Position numbers and translations under genes: made by a program. The notes under the pieces were generated by a model. It was given only the letters and a program-made list of their open reading frames with translations. It did no database searches and was not told the DNA's origin. From contig JAOUEW010000005.1 of NCBI GenBank assembly GCA_029858505.1, positions 1 through 64,000 of the forward strand: a DNA stretch of 64,000 bases, in the 5' to 3' direction. Origin of the DNA: Deltaproteobacteria bacterium. GTDB lineage: Bacteria > SAR324 > JACQKK01. Positions 18,745-27,812 of the stretch are shown piece after piece; within the stretch, counting starts at the first letter, position 1; each line of letters opens with the position of its first letter.

Positions 18745-18915
18745 TGAAGGCACCCCTCTCCGAAACACCCCTCCCCTGCCGCCTTACAGGCGGCATCCCC
18801 TCCCCGTCTGTATGGTCCGGAGACAGAAGCCGGAGGGTCATGTGCTTCCTTCCTGTCTTCACCAACCGAACGGATTTTATCTCTACCCGGGTGCCAGGGA
18901 GGGGTGCTGTTGGGA
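18745..18915. repeat. Dispersed palindromic repeat copy
   Basis: This copy contains CACCCCTCCCCTGCCGCC, the GCCGCC/GGCGGC hairpin, the CCAACCGAACGGATTTTATC block and the GGGAGGGGTGCTGTTGGG end also found at 52.2 and 62.0 kb. It fills most of the 270-bp gap before the FG-GAP gene. No gene is seen in the gap. Confidence 0.75.
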
Positions 18916-18939
18916 GTGATCTATGCCAACCCCTGCACC

Positions 18940-19992
18940 TTAATACCACCATTGGGCGTTCAGCCGCAGGCCAGAATCCGTCGGGGCCAAGCGGCCCTTC
19001 TGAACCGATTGAACCTCCAACTCCACCCGCCAACGGGCACCTTCTTCCCCCTGTTCCGCCCCAGCCAAATTCCCCAAACGCAGGGCCCCATGCAATGACG
19101 TTTGGGTAGAGGCATCGCGAAGATTTGTACCGCTGTGGGTATTGCTTCCCCGGCTGGCCTGCTCTACCCACAATCCAAATCCCACCGACGCCACCTCTTG
19201 GCGGTACCCAAGTTTCAGATTTATTTCCCGACCGGGCTGGGCGTTGCCGGTGGTTCCATCAAACTTGGCCAGGGCCGTTTCTCCCAGGTAAACCATATAA
19301 AAATCCAAATCAATGGCCGAAGCGCTGAGAAAGGGGAACCAGGAAGAATGGGCCAGCATCACCACCCCCGGAGACAAGCGGGTCAGTCGCAGGGTTTGGA
19401 AGCCGGGCTGGGTGGTTTTCACCGGGCTGGCCGGAACCGAAAAACCATAGCCCAGGGTCATCGTCCAATCATCTCCAAAATACACCCGGTGGTGGCTGTG
19501 AACCTCCAGGTCTCCAAAGCCGCTGAGGGTTTGGTTGGGAAAACTGTTGATTTCGGCCAGGGCCGCACCAGCGGCCCCGTTGGGTGCCAGGGTAGATTTC
19601 TGTTGGATGGATTTCATCGGCAGCCGGTACTCCAGATTCCACCGGTCGGTAAGGCCCTGCCGCCAGCGGAAATCCATCACCGTTAGGCTGCGAGAAGCCC
19701 CGCCGGTCATCACCGCCCGCACCGCCGGGTCTTGAACCCACACCAACGCCAGCGGTTGAATCTTCCCCTGATCGGACCAACCCTTGTTTTGCTGGCTAGA
19801 CAGCACAGACACCATGGCCAAATGCACCCCCTCCGGCACAAACAACTCCTCGGGGGAATCGGCCTGGGCGGGCATTGCCCAACCAGCCAAGCCAACCAAC
19901 ATGAACGCCCCTAAAATCCAGGAAGAGGTATGGACCCCTTGAGCCAGCCGCTGCCCGGGGTTACCCCCCCGCAGCCTGTCATTTTGTTTCAC
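18940..19992 (-). CDS. Predicted outer-membrane beta-barrel protein
   Basis: This protein of about 350 aa has a signal peptide (ILGAFMLVGLAGWAMPAQA). Alternating beta-strand sequence follows (SLTVMDFRWRQGLTDRWNLEYR, GREINLKLGYRQEVASVGFG), and it ends in an aromatic residue (NAQWWY), as BAM-recognised barrels do. It resembles small porin-like DUF-type barrels, but no specific family was recognised. The start is uncertain: GTG at 19992 overlaps the maf stop (GTGA) and suits coupling, while ATG at 20004 also lies within maf. The cargo or function is unknown. Confidence 0.7.
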   Translation of the reverse strand: MKQNDRLRGGNPGQRLAQGVHTSSWILGAFMLVGLAGWAMPAQADSPEELFVPEGVHLAMVSVLSSQQNKGWSDQGKIQPLALVWVQDPAVRAVMTGGASRSLTVMDFRWRQGLTDRWNLEYRLPMKSIQQKSTLAPNGAAGAALAEINSFPNQTLSGFGDLEVHSHHRVYFGDDWTMTLGYGFSVPASPVKTTQPGFQTLRLTRLSPGVVMLAHSSWFPFLSASAIDLDFYMVYLGETALAKFDGTTGNAQPGREINLKLGYRQEVASVGFGLWVEQASRGSNTHSGTNLRDASTQTSLHGALRLGNLAGAEQGEEGARWRVELEVQSVQKGRLAPTDSGLRLNAQWWY

Positions 19993-20573
19993 GGAATCAC
20001 CCATTGTTTTTCCAGCATATCCCAAAGAATTTCCTCCATTGGAAATCCCATTACGTTGTTGTACGACCCTTCAATACGAGAGACCATGGCCCCCCCCAGC
20101 CCCTGAATGCCATAGGCCCCCGCCTTGTCCAGGGGTTCTGGCAGGTTGGCATACATGGCCATCCACCAAGCCGGAAGAACGCGAAAGGTCACCCGTGTCA
20201 CCACGGCTTTGCTCACCACGTCTCCCATCAACCCATCGGCCAGGTGATAGGCCGTCACCACTTCGTGGGTGCGGCCCGACAAGTTCTCCAGCATTTCCCT
20301 GGCATGGGCGGGGTTCCGGGGTTTGCCCATCACCCGGCCTTCCAGCACCACCACGGTGTCTCCGGCCAGCACCACGTGGCCGGGGTGCTTTTCTTGGGCC
20401 CGTGCGGATTTTTCTTGGGCCAACCTCGCCGCGTGTTCCAGGGGGGCTTCTCCCGGCCGGTAAGACTCATCCACATCCGCGGGAGACGTGATGAAGGGAA
20501 ATCCAAACCGCGCCAACAACTCCGCCCGGCGGGGGCTTTCCGAGGCCAAACACAGGGGGCGCGTCAGTTTCAC
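19989..20573 (-). CDS. maf: Maf-family nucleoside triphosphate pyrophosphatase
   Basis: This 194-aa cytoplasmic house-cleaning enzyme hydrolyses non-canonical NTPs (dTTP/UTP or m7GTP classes). Diagnostic motifs are LASESPRRAELLARFG at the N-terminus, the LAGDTVV metal/catalytic segment, GKPRNPAHAREML, and AGAYGIQGLGG with SYNNVMGFP near the end. The length is standard. It overlaps the downstream barrel gene by a few bases and sits 163 bp after mrdA, consistent with the frequent linkage of maf to mre/mrd clusters. Confidence 0.95.
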   Translation of the reverse strand: MKLTRPLCLASESPRRAELLARFGFPFITSPADVDESYRPGEAPLEHAARLAQEKSARAQEKHPGHVVLAGDTVVVLEGRVMGKPRNPAHAREMLENLSGRTHEVVTAYHLADGLMGDVVSKAVVTRVTFRVLPAWWMAMYANLPEPLDKAGAYGIQGLGGAMVSRIEGSYNNVMGFPMEEILWDMLEKQWVIP

Positions 20574-20736
20574 GGCGAAATATCCATGGGTTACATTCTC
20601 TCTGCGGTTTCTTTCTGCGGATTATCTACGCATGGATTCCCTGTGGTTCCCCAAGTTTTTTCTCCTATCACCCTTTCATGAACCCCCCTGCCTTGGCAAG
20701 AAACGGCTCATGTTTTCTCGCTTAAGGATTTTTTCG

Positions 20737-22728
20737 TTAAGGGTTGGCGGGTGCCGTTGCCCCTTCCTCCGAAAATACTTCCTGTATCTTCTGGCGGAAC
20801 ACCCGCATCTGTTCAGCCCGAGACAGGGGAGCCGCTGGTTGAACCGCGGGCTGCCCCTCCACTCCCTCTTGTTCCTCCGTCATTTCTTCCCCGGGCACCA
20901 GACCGGCCACCGGCGGCTCCACCGTGGTAAAGAAATAGTCCAGCATTTGCTTGGCCAGGGGGGCCGCCGTGTCTCCACCGGTCACCCCGTGTTCCGCCAG
21001 CACCATCACCGACACCTGGGGATGGTAGGCGGGGGCATAGGCCACAAAAAAGGAGTGGGGAAGAAACTCGATTCCCCCCCCCAAACCCCGGCCCACCAGC
21101 TGGGTGGTTCCGGTTTTCCCGGCCACGATATACTGCCAAGACCGGGCCCGCCCCCCGGTGCCCCCCGGCGCGTTCACCACCGCCACCATGCCCTCCCGGA
21201 TGGATTGGAACAATTCCTTCGACAGCGGAAGCTGGCGGCTTTGCCGTGGAAATTCACGGGAAATGAGTTCGATGCCATTGGGGTCCTCGGCGGAAAGAAT
21301 CAGGGTGGGCCGGACCCAAAGCCCATCGTTGGCCAACACGTTCACATAGTTGAGCAGTTGCAAGGGCGTGGCGGTGTCGTACCCCTGGCCAATGGCCACC
21401 GGCAGGGTTTCACCCGGATACCAGGGCTTTTTTTTCACCCGTTCTTTCCAGGCTTTGTTGGGCAGCATTCCGGTTTTTTCGCCAGACAACTCCACCCCGG
21501 TAGGCTGCAAAAAGCCGAACATCCGCCCATATTCGTAAATGCTATCCACCCCCACCAGCAGCCCCAGGTTGTAAAAATACACGTTGCAAGAGTTCTGCAG
21601 GGCTTGCTTTAAGTTCACTTCTCCATGGCCCCGGTGGTTCCAACAATAGCGGATGTCCTTTCCCACCTTCAGGTAACCCGGACAAACAAAGGTGGTCTCT
21701 GGGGTAATCTTCCCCGAATCCAAAGCGGCGGCGGCCACCAGCATTTTGAAGGTGGAACCCGGAGGATAAGCCCCCTGGGTGGCCCGATTCATCAGGGGTT
21801 TGTCGGGGTGAGAAGAAATCGCTTCCCAATCCTTCGAATCCAACCCTTTTTGAAACAGGTTGGGGTCAAACTCGGGAAAACTTTTCATCACCAGAATTTC
21901 CCCGGTGGCGGGGCGCATCATGAGAATGACCCCCTTTTTCCCCTTCATCAGGGTAGAGGCATGGCGCTGCAACCGCTGGTCTATGGTTAACTTGAGAGTA
22001 GAACCGGGCACCGGGTCCACCGGCTTATCGATCACCTGAAGTTCCCGCCCCAGGTGGTCCACCTCCACCTGCCGACCCCCGTCGGTTCCCACCAGCATGG
22101 CGTTCCTCGACAACTCCACTCCCTGCTTTCCGGCGTTTTTACCAGACAGCAACCGGTTGGCGGGCTGGCGCTTTAGTTCTTTTTCATTCACTTCTCCCAC
22201 GTACCCCACCACGTGAGAAGCCAGGGGCCCTTCCGGGTAACTGCGTAGCGGCCGTATCTCTACCGATACCCCCGGCAGGTCCCCCTGATAGGTATCCACC
22301 ATATCCGCCATGTCTTGATCCACCGACTCCAGCAGCACCACGGGCCGGAACCGAATGGCCCCCTTGGCCGTTTCCTCCAGGCGGCGCTGCAATTCTGTTT
22401 TCGATCGGCGGGTCACCAGCGACAGGTTGGAGAGGGTCTTGTCTAGATCGGGAGAGTCTTCCCGCACCAGCAGAATGTTGTAGGTGGGAGTGCTGTTGGC
22501 CAGCGGAATGCCGTTGCGGTCCAGAATCAGCCCCCGGGGTGCCTCGTAGGGAATCACCCGGATGCGGTTTCCCATGGCCAGCACATGGAATTCCTCGTAG
22601 TAAATGACCTGCATGAACCACGCCCGCAAAATCAGCACGGCAAACAGCAGCAACAGGGCTCCACTGAGAAACCGCAGCCGCTCGCGGAATAAAGAAATCT
22701 CTTCGTTCGACAACAGGGAGAATTTCAT
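20737..22728 (-). CDS. mrdA: Penicillin-binding protein 2, elongation transpeptidase
   Basis: This 663-aa inner-membrane transpeptidase belongs to the elongasome. It has one TM helix at about 20-40, a dimerisation domain with the APRGLILDRNGIPLANS pedestal motif, and a transpeptidase domain with SxxK (STFK, Ser325), SxN (SCN, Ser380) and the KTGT motif near 540. I start at the ATG at 22728, 6 nt after the mreD stop with AAAGGGG as ribosome site, not at the track's 22776. The C-terminal 50 residues are Glu/Gln/Pro-rich. RodA, usually next, does not follow in this window. Confidence 0.96.
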   Translation of the reverse strand: MKFSLLSNEEISLFRERLRFLSGALLLLFAVLILRAWFMQVIYYEEFHVLAMGNRIRVIPYEAPRGLILDRNGIPLANSTPTYNILLVREDSPDLDKTLSNLSLVTRRSKTELQRRLEETAKGAIRFRPVVLLESVDQDMADMVDTYQGDLPGVSVEIRPLRSYPEGPLASHVVGYVGEVNEKELKRQPANRLLSGKNAGKQGVELSRNAMLVGTDGGRQVEVDHLGRELQVIDKPVDPVPGSTLKLTIDQRLQRHASTLMKGKKGVILMMRPATGEILVMKSFPEFDPNLFQKGLDSKDWEAISSHPDKPLMNRATQGAYPPGSTFKMLVAAAALDSGKITPETTFVCPGYLKVGKDIRYCWNHRGHGEVNLKQALQNSCNVYFYNLGLLVGVDSIYEYGRMFGFLQPTGVELSGEKTGMLPNKAWKERVKKKPWYPGETLPVAIGQGYDTATPLQLLNYVNVLANDGLWVRPTLILSAEDPNGIELISREFPRQSRQLPLSKELFQSIREGMVAVVNAPGGTGGRARSWQYIVAGKTGTTQLVGRGLGGGIEFLPHSFFVAYAPAYHPQVSVMVLAEHGVTGGDTAAPLAKQMLDYFFTTVEPPVAGLVPGEEMTEEQEGVEGQPAVQPAAPLSRAEQMRVFRQKIQEVFSEEGATAPANP

Positions 22729-22733
22729 CCCCT

Positions 22734-23222
22734 TTAATCCCTTTCCACCAGCCGCGCCAGGCGGGTAAGCAGCCACAACGCCGGAAACGTGAGAACACCG
22801 TTATACAACGCCACCGGAAGGGTGAGGTGGAAAAACCAGCCCATCACCGGAATTTGCCCCTCCACCACCCGCAGAATGGCCAGTGCCATCAGCCCCTCGG
22901 CCAGGGTGAGCAGGCTGACCAGCAGGGCAATGAACAGCCAGTTGTTTTCAAAAAAAGACCGCCCCCCCACGTAGGCCAGCCCGGCGGTGCCCAGGAACGA
23001 CAGCCCATACACCCCCAGCATTCCGTGAGAGTAGGCATCTTGGCTCAGCCCAGCCAGGCAGGCAAACACCAGCATGCCGGGGCTAATCCACCGCATGGCG
23101 CTCAAAATCACGCCCATCAGCAGCAGATTGGGTTTCACCCCCCACACCGAAAACGTTTGAATGGCGGAGGTCTGCACCCAAATGAGGAGAAGACCCGATA
23201 GCAGCAGAAGAATCCGTTTCAT
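22734..23222 (-). CDS. mreD: Rod shape-determining protein MreD
   Basis: This 162-aa protein has about five TM helices and belongs to the MreD family of elongasome membrane components. Its TM helices include LLLLSGLLLIWVQTSAIQTF and LFIALLVSLLTLAEGLMAL. The start overlaps the mreC stop (ATGA) and the gene is followed 6 nt later by mrdA, giving the canonical mreB-mreC-mreD-mrdA order. Sequence similarity in MreD is always low, so position and topology carry the call. Confidence 0.9.
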   Translation of the reverse strand: MKRILLLLSGLLLIWVQTSAIQTFSVWGVKPNLLLMGVILSAMRWISPGMLVFACLAGLSQDAYSHGMLGVYGLSFLGTAGLAYVGGRSFFENNWLFIALLVSLLTLAEGLMALAILRVVEGQIPVMGWFFHLTLPVALYNGVLTFPALWLLTRLARLVERD

Positions 23223-24118
23223 GGGGCGGTAAACAAGGGTGCGGAGGGGCCATGGGCGGGGGGCTTCATCACGAACACCCCTTCCAGGCGGTTGAAATTC
23301 ACGGCCGGGGCCACTTCGGCGTGCAAAAACAACTCATGCTTGCGTTGATACACCCTCAACACAGTGCCCACCAGCAGCCCCTTGGGAAACACCCCCCCCA
23401 TGCCGCTGGTAATCACCCGGTCTCCCGGCTGAATATCGGCCTGGGGCCGAATGCGTTCCACGTCCAGGCCATCCCCCCCTCCAACGGCCAAACCTTTTTC
23501 CGGAGAATCCAGCCCCAGGTTGTTTTCCCGGCCAAACACCATCATTCGCTCCCGGGTGCGCTGAATGAGCACCGGCAAGGCGTGGCGGCGGTCCACAATC
23601 AGCTGCACCACGGCGGTTTGGGGGGTTACCGACTGCACCCGGCCCACCACGCCCTCCCGCAGCACCACGGGATAATTGTGGCGGAAGCCATATTGGGCCC
23701 CTTTGTTAATCACCACCACGTGGTGGTAGTTGTCGGCCGATTCGCCAATCACTTCGGAATATTCTTTGTCTTGGGGGGTCTGCTCTTGGAACTTCAACTG
23801 CTCGCGCAGCAGGTTGAATTGAACCGAATCGTTGATGTATTGGTTCAATTGCTCTTCCATGGCCATCACCTGGTTTTTCAGGCGAACGTTTTCCTCCTGC
23901 AGCCGCACCAGGTTCACGTAGTCGTCTTTCACCTGCTGCACCTGGCCGGTAAGGGAGGAGTAGGTTTGCTGGGCCGGAGACACCACCAGCCCCAAACCGT
24001 CTTGCAGCAAATACTCCACCCCAGGCCGCTGCACGCGCAGCGACAGCAGGCCCGCCATGGCCAGGGCCAGCACCAACCCGGTAATCAACACCTGCTGCTG
24101 GCGAAATAAATCGAACAT
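23219..24118 (-). CDS. mreC: Rod shape-determining protein MreC
   Basis: This 299-aa bitopic protein activates PBP2 from the periplasm. It has a TM segment at about 10-28, a coiled-coil at about 60-110 (NLVRLQEENVRLKNQVMAME) and the two six-stranded beta-barrel domains (VVINKGAQYGFRHNYPVVL; GDRVITSGMGGVFPKGLLVG). The ORF track starts 62 codons too early; MFDLFRQQQVL at 24118 is preceded by AAGGAG overlapping the mreB stop. Length and order are standard. Confidence 0.95.
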   Translation of the reverse strand: MFDLFRQQQVLITGLVLALAMAGLLSLRVQRPGVEYLLQDGLGLVVSPAQQTYSSLTGQVQQVKDDYVNLVRLQEENVRLKNQVMAMEEQLNQYINDSVQFNLLREQLKFQEQTPQDKEYSEVIGESADNYHHVVVINKGAQYGFRHNYPVVLREGVVGRVQSVTPQTAVVQLIVDRRHALPVLIQRTRERMMVFGRENNLGLDSPEKGLAVGGGDGLDVERIRPQADIQPGDRVITSGMGGVFPKGLLVGTVLRVYQRKHELFLHAEVAPAVNFNRLEGVFVMKPPAHGPSAPLFTAP

Positions 24119-24123
24119 GCCGG

Positions 24124-25200
24124 TTAAGACTCCTTGCCAGAAGATTCGTTGAGCAGGGCCATGGCCCCCTTGACCAAAATATTCAGCGGATCGGCCGAAA
24201 GATAGAACGGCAGGCCAAAACGTTCGCTTAAATACTGGGCGGTTCCGGCCAGCAGGGCCCCTCCCCCCACCAGCATCACCCCATCGGTGGAAATGTCCCG
24301 GCAAATTTCCGGGTCTAAGCCGCTGAACCCCTGCTGAATGGCCCCCACCACCGGTTCAAAAGCATCTAGCAGGGCATCTCTCACTTCGTTGTCGTCCAGC
24401 AGAAATTTCTTGCCCTGCCCCCCAGGGCCTGGGCTGCCCTGCAAAACCGTTTGCAAGGGTTTTTCTTGGGGATACAGGGAGCCAATCTCTTTTTTCACCC
24501 GCTCGGCGAAAGAAAGCTCTACGGGAATATGGTATGCCGATTCGATGTAGGCCGCCAAGGCCCGGTCCAGGTCTTCTCCCCCCACTGGCCGGGAGTGGTG
24601 GTGCACCAGTTGCCCCATGGAAATCACCCCCAGGGTGGTGCGCCCGCCCCCTAGATCAATCACCATTCTCCCACGGGGGGCTTGAATTTCCCACCCCGCC
24701 CCCCGGGCGGCGGCCAGGGGAATGGACAGCGGCTTCACCGTTCCCCCGGCCAGGGGCTGGGTCAGTTCAAACAGCAGGTATTGCTGCTCCATGTTTTGGC
24801 CGGGGTCCACCAACAGCCCCCCCAAGCCCCGGCCCTGCCACAACGGCGGCTGGCCGCCCCGCACTTGGCGGTACATGGCCCGCAACAGCATATCCATGGC
24901 GGCCCGTTCGGCCACCTGGCCATGGTCCATGGGGCTCACCATACGCACCGTTTCCGGCCAGCTGTCGTCCCAGCGCAGGGCGCCAGAGCCATAGGCCGCC
25001 ATCGACAGCCGAACCTCGCCCTTTCCACCCTTTCCAGAGCGTTCCTCGTTCAGGGCCACCCGGGTGGGGCAGCGCAGCAAAAAACCGTTTTGTCGAGAAG
25101 CCAATACGGTATGGGTTGTACCCGCGTCAATGACCAGGTCGCCACGGCTGAACCATTCCACGTGTGGTTTGAAGCCTTCCTGCAGAAAAGGGGAAATCAT
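24124..25200 (-). CDS. mreB: MreB-like actin-family protein, divergent
   Basis: This 358-aa cytoskeletal ATPase sits at the head of the mreBCD-mrdA operon. Actin-fold signatures are visible but unusual. Phosphate-1 reads VIDAGTTHTV instead of DLGTANT. Phosphate-2 is VIDLGGGRTTLGVISMG, the AERVKKEIGSLYP helix is well kept, and the adenosine loop is VMLVGGGALLAG. The segment between about 60 and 150 is poorly conserved, with inserts such as a Gly/Lys stretch. Position and the conserved helix make MreB the best call. Filament properties may differ from standard MreB. Confidence 0.85.
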   Translation of the reverse strand: MISPFLQEGFKPHVEWFSRGDLVIDAGTTHTVLASRQNGFLLRCPTRVALNEERSGKGGKGEVRLSMAAYGSGALRWDDSWPETVRMVSPMDHGQVAERAAMDMLLRAMYRQVRGGQPPLWQGRGLGGLLVDPGQNMEQQYLLFELTQPLAGGTVKPLSIPLAAARGAGWEIQAPRGRMVIDLGGGRTTLGVISMGQLVHHHSRPVGGEDLDRALAAYIESAYHIPVELSFAERVKKEIGSLYPQEKPLQTVLQGSPGPGGQGKKFLLDDNEVRDALLDAFEPVVGAIQQGFSGLDPEICRDISTDGVMLVGGGALLAGTAQYLSERFGLPFYLSADPLNILVKGAMALLNESSGKES

Positions 25201-25293
25201 GGAGATTGGAACCTTGGATGATTGTTTTTTTTACCAAATTTCTCCAGGGCTCACAAGGGGGCTGGGCAGAAACAGGCCCATGGGCCTGGGGGC

Positions 25294-25322
25294 TTGACAG
25301 GGTGGGGGCACATTCTTCATTC
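25294..25322 (+). promoter_or_regulatory. Sigma-70-type promoter of tRNA-Phe
   Basis: TTGACA at 25294-25299 is a perfect -35. After a 17-nt spacer, TCATTC at 25317-25322 is an acceptable -10, which would start transcription about 10 nt before the tRNA. Confidence 0.55.
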
Positions 25323-25338
25323 TAGTTGGATATCTTTG

Positions 25339-25411
25339 GGCCAGATAGCTCAGTTGGTAGAGCAAGGGACTGAAAATCCCTGTGTCCTCAGTTCGATTCT
25401 GAGTCTGGCCA
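25339..25411 (+). tRNA. tRNA-Phe (GAA)
   Basis: A complete cloverleaf is visible. The acceptor arm is GGCCAGA/TCTGGCC. The D-loop is GCTCAGTTGGTAGAGC. The anticodon stem AGGGA/TCCCT closes the loop CTGAAAA, so the anticodon GAA is at 25372-25374. The T-arm has loop TTCGATT, and the discriminator is A. The 3' CCA is not encoded. It is a single tRNA, not part of a cluster, between mreB and the MTA phosphorylase gene. Confidence 0.97.
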
Positions 25412-25585
25412 CTTCGATTTCAGGGAAACTTCGGTTTCAGGGGAGACGTCCTCCACGCCATCCTCCCCGTTTTTCTTGCGCTTTATTTTCTTGTTTTTTC
25501 TTTCTCGTGCTTTGTCGCTGTTTTTTTGTTCGGCCAGCCACTTCCTGGGTTCAACTCTCCACCCCCTTATCTCTCCAGGTCAATC

Positions 25586-26446
25586 ATGATGATCGGCATC
25601 ATCGGGGGCAGCGGGTTATACAACCTAGACGGCATGGAAGACCTGCGGGAGGTCACCCTCACCACCCCCTTCGGCAATCCCTCTGGGCCCTATACCACGG
25701 GCCGGTTGCATGGCCGCCCGGTGGCTTTTCTGGCCCGCCATGGGGCGGGTCACCGGCTCACCCCCTCGGAAATTCCCTACAAGGCCAACATTTGGGGGCT
25801 GAAAAAGCTGGGGGCCACCCACCTGATCGCCATCTCCGCGGTGGGCAGCCTGAAAGAAAGCATCGAGCCCGGCCACATTGTGTTCCCCGACCAATTCATC
25901 GACCGCACCCGCCTGCGAGACTCCACCTTCTTTGGCCGGGGAGTCGTGGCCCACGTGCAGTTCGGCGACCCCGTTTGCCCCCATTTGTTCAAACAGCTGG
26001 TGAGCGCTGGCAAGCAGGTTGGCGCCGTTTGCCACCCTGGGGGGACCTACCTGTGCATGGAAGGCCCGGCCTTTTCCACCCGGGCGGAATCCAACCTATA
26101 CCGCTCCTGGGGGGCGTCGGTCATTGGCATGACCAACCTGCAAGAAGCCAAATTGGCCCGGGAAGCCGAACTGTGCTTCGGCACCATTGCCCTTTCCACC
26201 GACTACGACTGCTGGCACGAAAGCAACGAACAGGTCACTATCGAGGCCGTGCTAGAGGTGATGCGCAAAAACGTGGAAACCGCCAAACGCATTTTGGCCG
26301 TCGCCATCGCTGGCTTGGGCGAAGACCGCCCCTGCCCCTGTCCATCCGCCGTGAAAAATGCTATTGTCACCCCACCTGACCGCATTCCGCGGGAAACCCT
26401 GCGGGATCTGGAACCCATCCTGGGGAAATACATTCCATCGGTCTGA
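25586..26446 (+). CDS. mtnP: S-methyl-5'-thioadenosine phosphorylase
   Basis: This 286-aa purine nucleoside phosphorylase of the MTAP type cleaves methylthioadenosine (or methylthioinosine) with phosphate, feeding methionine salvage. It has the N-terminal phosphate site IGIIGGSGLY, FLARHGAGHRLTPSEIPYKAN, the phosphate-binding AISAVGSLKE, the substrate loop EGPAFSTRAESNLYRSWG, and TDYDCWHE, whose aspartates favour an adenine-type base. The start is one of two adjacent ATGs; the track's earlier start at 25526 is in unlikely sequence. It is followed 24 nt later by a rodZ-like gene. Confidence 0.92.
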   Translation: MMIGIIGGSGLYNLDGMEDLREVTLTTPFGNPSGPYTTGRLHGRPVAFLARHGAGHRLTPSEIPYKANIWGLKKLGATHLIAISAVGSLKESIEPGHIVFPDQFIDRTRLRDSTFFGRGVVAHVQFGDPVCPHLFKQLVSAGKQVGAVCHPGGTYLCMEGPAFSTRAESNLYRSWGASVIGMTNLQEAKLAREAELCFGTIALSTDYDCWHESNEQVTIEAVLEVMRKNVETAKRILAVAIAGLGEDRPCPCPSAVKNAIVTPPDRIPRETLRDLEPILGKYIPSV

Positions 26447-26470
26447 CCCCTTTCTCTTCGCTGAAACACC

Positions 26471-27220
26471 ATGGCAAACCAAGCCCAACGGGTCAAAGAA
26501 GTTTGTCAATCCATAGGCGCCCGGCTGAAAGCCGGCCGTGAGGCCAAAGGGCTAAGCCTGAACGATATTGCCGCCAACACCCGCATCAACCAAAACTTCC
26601 TGAAAAAAATCGAGGTGGGTGACCACAATGGATTGCCCGCCCCCGCCTTTGTGCGTGGGTTTATCCGCAATTACGCAAGGGTGGTGGGCATTTCTCCCGA
26701 TGACCTGCTGTACGATTACGCCCGCCTGCTGCGGTTGACGGACACGGAAGAGGAAGAGAACTTGTCTCCCCCCCAAGAGTTAAAGCAGCCCGGCTTTACC
26801 CTAACCATGCCCCCCGCCCAAATGGTGGCCCTGGGCTTGGCGGGGCTGGCCTTGGTGTGGGGTGTCATCTATCTGTTCAGCCCCAAAGCCAACACCCCAG
26901 AACCCGTGGCTTCCAGCCAGACCGAACCCCAGACTGCCCCAACCCCTTCGCCCGCGATGAGCGGCAAAGCCCTGGTGTTGTCGGTGAAAGGGGTAGAAGC
27001 CACCTGGCTGCGCATTACCCCAGACAAAGGCACCCCCCTGGATGTGCTGGTGGGGGCCGGGCAAACCAAGGAATATGGCGCCGACCGGGAATTTCACCTG
27101 ACCATCGGCCGGGCCGGGGGAATCACCGCCACCCTGAACGGGCAGCCAGTGCGGCTGCCCACCCGCAACGATCAACTGGTTCCAGACCTGTTGCTAAACC
27201 GCCAAAGCGTAGGGCGGTAA
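26471..27220 (+). CDS. rodZ: RodZ-like helix-turn-helix membrane protein
   Basis: This 249-aa protein has a cytoplasmic HTH_25 domain (about 14-75, AGREAKGLSLNDIAANTRIN, then FVRGFIRNYARVVGI), one TM helix around 116-135 (MVALGLAGLALVWGVIYLF), a Pro/Thr-rich linker and a periplasmic beta domain (about 163-245) ending in NGQPVRLP. This is the RodZ architecture, which links MreB filaments to the membrane. It is in a different operon from the local mreBCD, about 1.3 kb away on the other strand. Confidence 0.9.
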   Translation: MANQAQRVKEVCQSIGARLKAGREAKGLSLNDIAANTRINQNFLKKIEVGDHNGLPAPAFVRGFIRNYARVVGISPDDLLYDYARLLRLTDTEEEENLSPPQELKQPGFTLTMPPAQMVALGLAGLALVWGVIYLFSPKANTPEPVASSQTEPQTAPTPSPAMSGKALVLSVKGVEATWLRITPDKGTPLDVLVGAGQTKEYGADREFHLTIGRAGGITATLNGQPVRLPTRNDQLVPDLLLNRQSVGR

Positions 27221-27251
27221 TTTTCTCTCTTTCCGGGGCCCCCGCCCGGTG

Positions 27252-27812
27252 ATGATTCTCATCCTCGACAACCAAGACTCCTTCACCTGGAACCTGGCCC
27301 AAGCCTTGGGGGCCCTGGGGGCCCGCACCCAGGTGGTCTCTAGCCAAGAGATGACGCTGGAAGACCTGGCCCAGGCGGCCCCCCAGGGTTTGGTGCTGTC
27401 GGCGGGTCCGGGCCGGCCATCCCAGGCGGGCCTCTGCCTGCAGGCCATCGCCCGGTTTCACCCCCATCTGCCCATGCTGGGGGTGTGCCTGGGCCACCAA
27501 TGCCTGGGAGAAGCCTTTGGGGCTGAATTGACCCGGGCCCAGCGCCCGCTCCACGGGCAAACCGTCCAGATTCGCCACGACAACGGCTGGCTGTTTCAGG
27601 GGCTGGACAGCCCCTTCACCGCGGGGCGCTACAACTCTCTCATTCTCTCCGCCCCTCCCCAGGGCTGGCTGGCCGCCGCCTGGGATGACCAGGGGGAACT
27701 GATGGCCATGACCCACCCCACCCTGCCCCTGGCGGGGGTGCAATTCCACCCCGAATCCTTTCTCACCCCCCAGGGCGCCCTGATTTTTCGGAATTTTTTG
27801 GCCCGCTGCTGA
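27252..27812 (+). CDS. Class I glutamine amidotransferase, PabA/TrpG type
   Basis: This 186-aa glutaminase subunit makes ammonia for aminodeoxychorismate or anthranilate synthase. It shows MILILDNQDSFTWNLAQALG, GLVLSAGPGRPSQAG, the nucleophile elbow GVCLGHQCLGEAFG (catalytic Cys near 78) and the His/Glu pair in VQFHPESFLTPQG. PabA and TrpG cannot be separated from sequence alone. No pabB, trpE or trpD is nearby, so the large subunit is encoded elsewhere. The ATG at 27252 and the GTG at 27249 are both possible starts. Confidence 0.92.
   Translation: MILILDNQDSFTWNLAQALGALGARTQVVSSQEMTLEDLAQAAPQGLVLSAGPGRPSQAGLCLQAIARFHPHLPMLGVCLGHQCLGEAFGAELTRAQRPLHGQTVQIRHDNGWLFQGLDSPFTAGRYNSLILSAPPQGWLAAAWDDQGELMAMTHPTLPLAGVQFHPESFLTPQGALIFRNFLARC

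Noticed and set aside
25222-26379. 385-aa ORF spanning tRNA-Phe and the MTA phosphorylase gene
   Set aside because: It reads through the tRNA and is in the wrong frame for a conserved enzyme; it has Pro/Arg/His-rich shadow composition.
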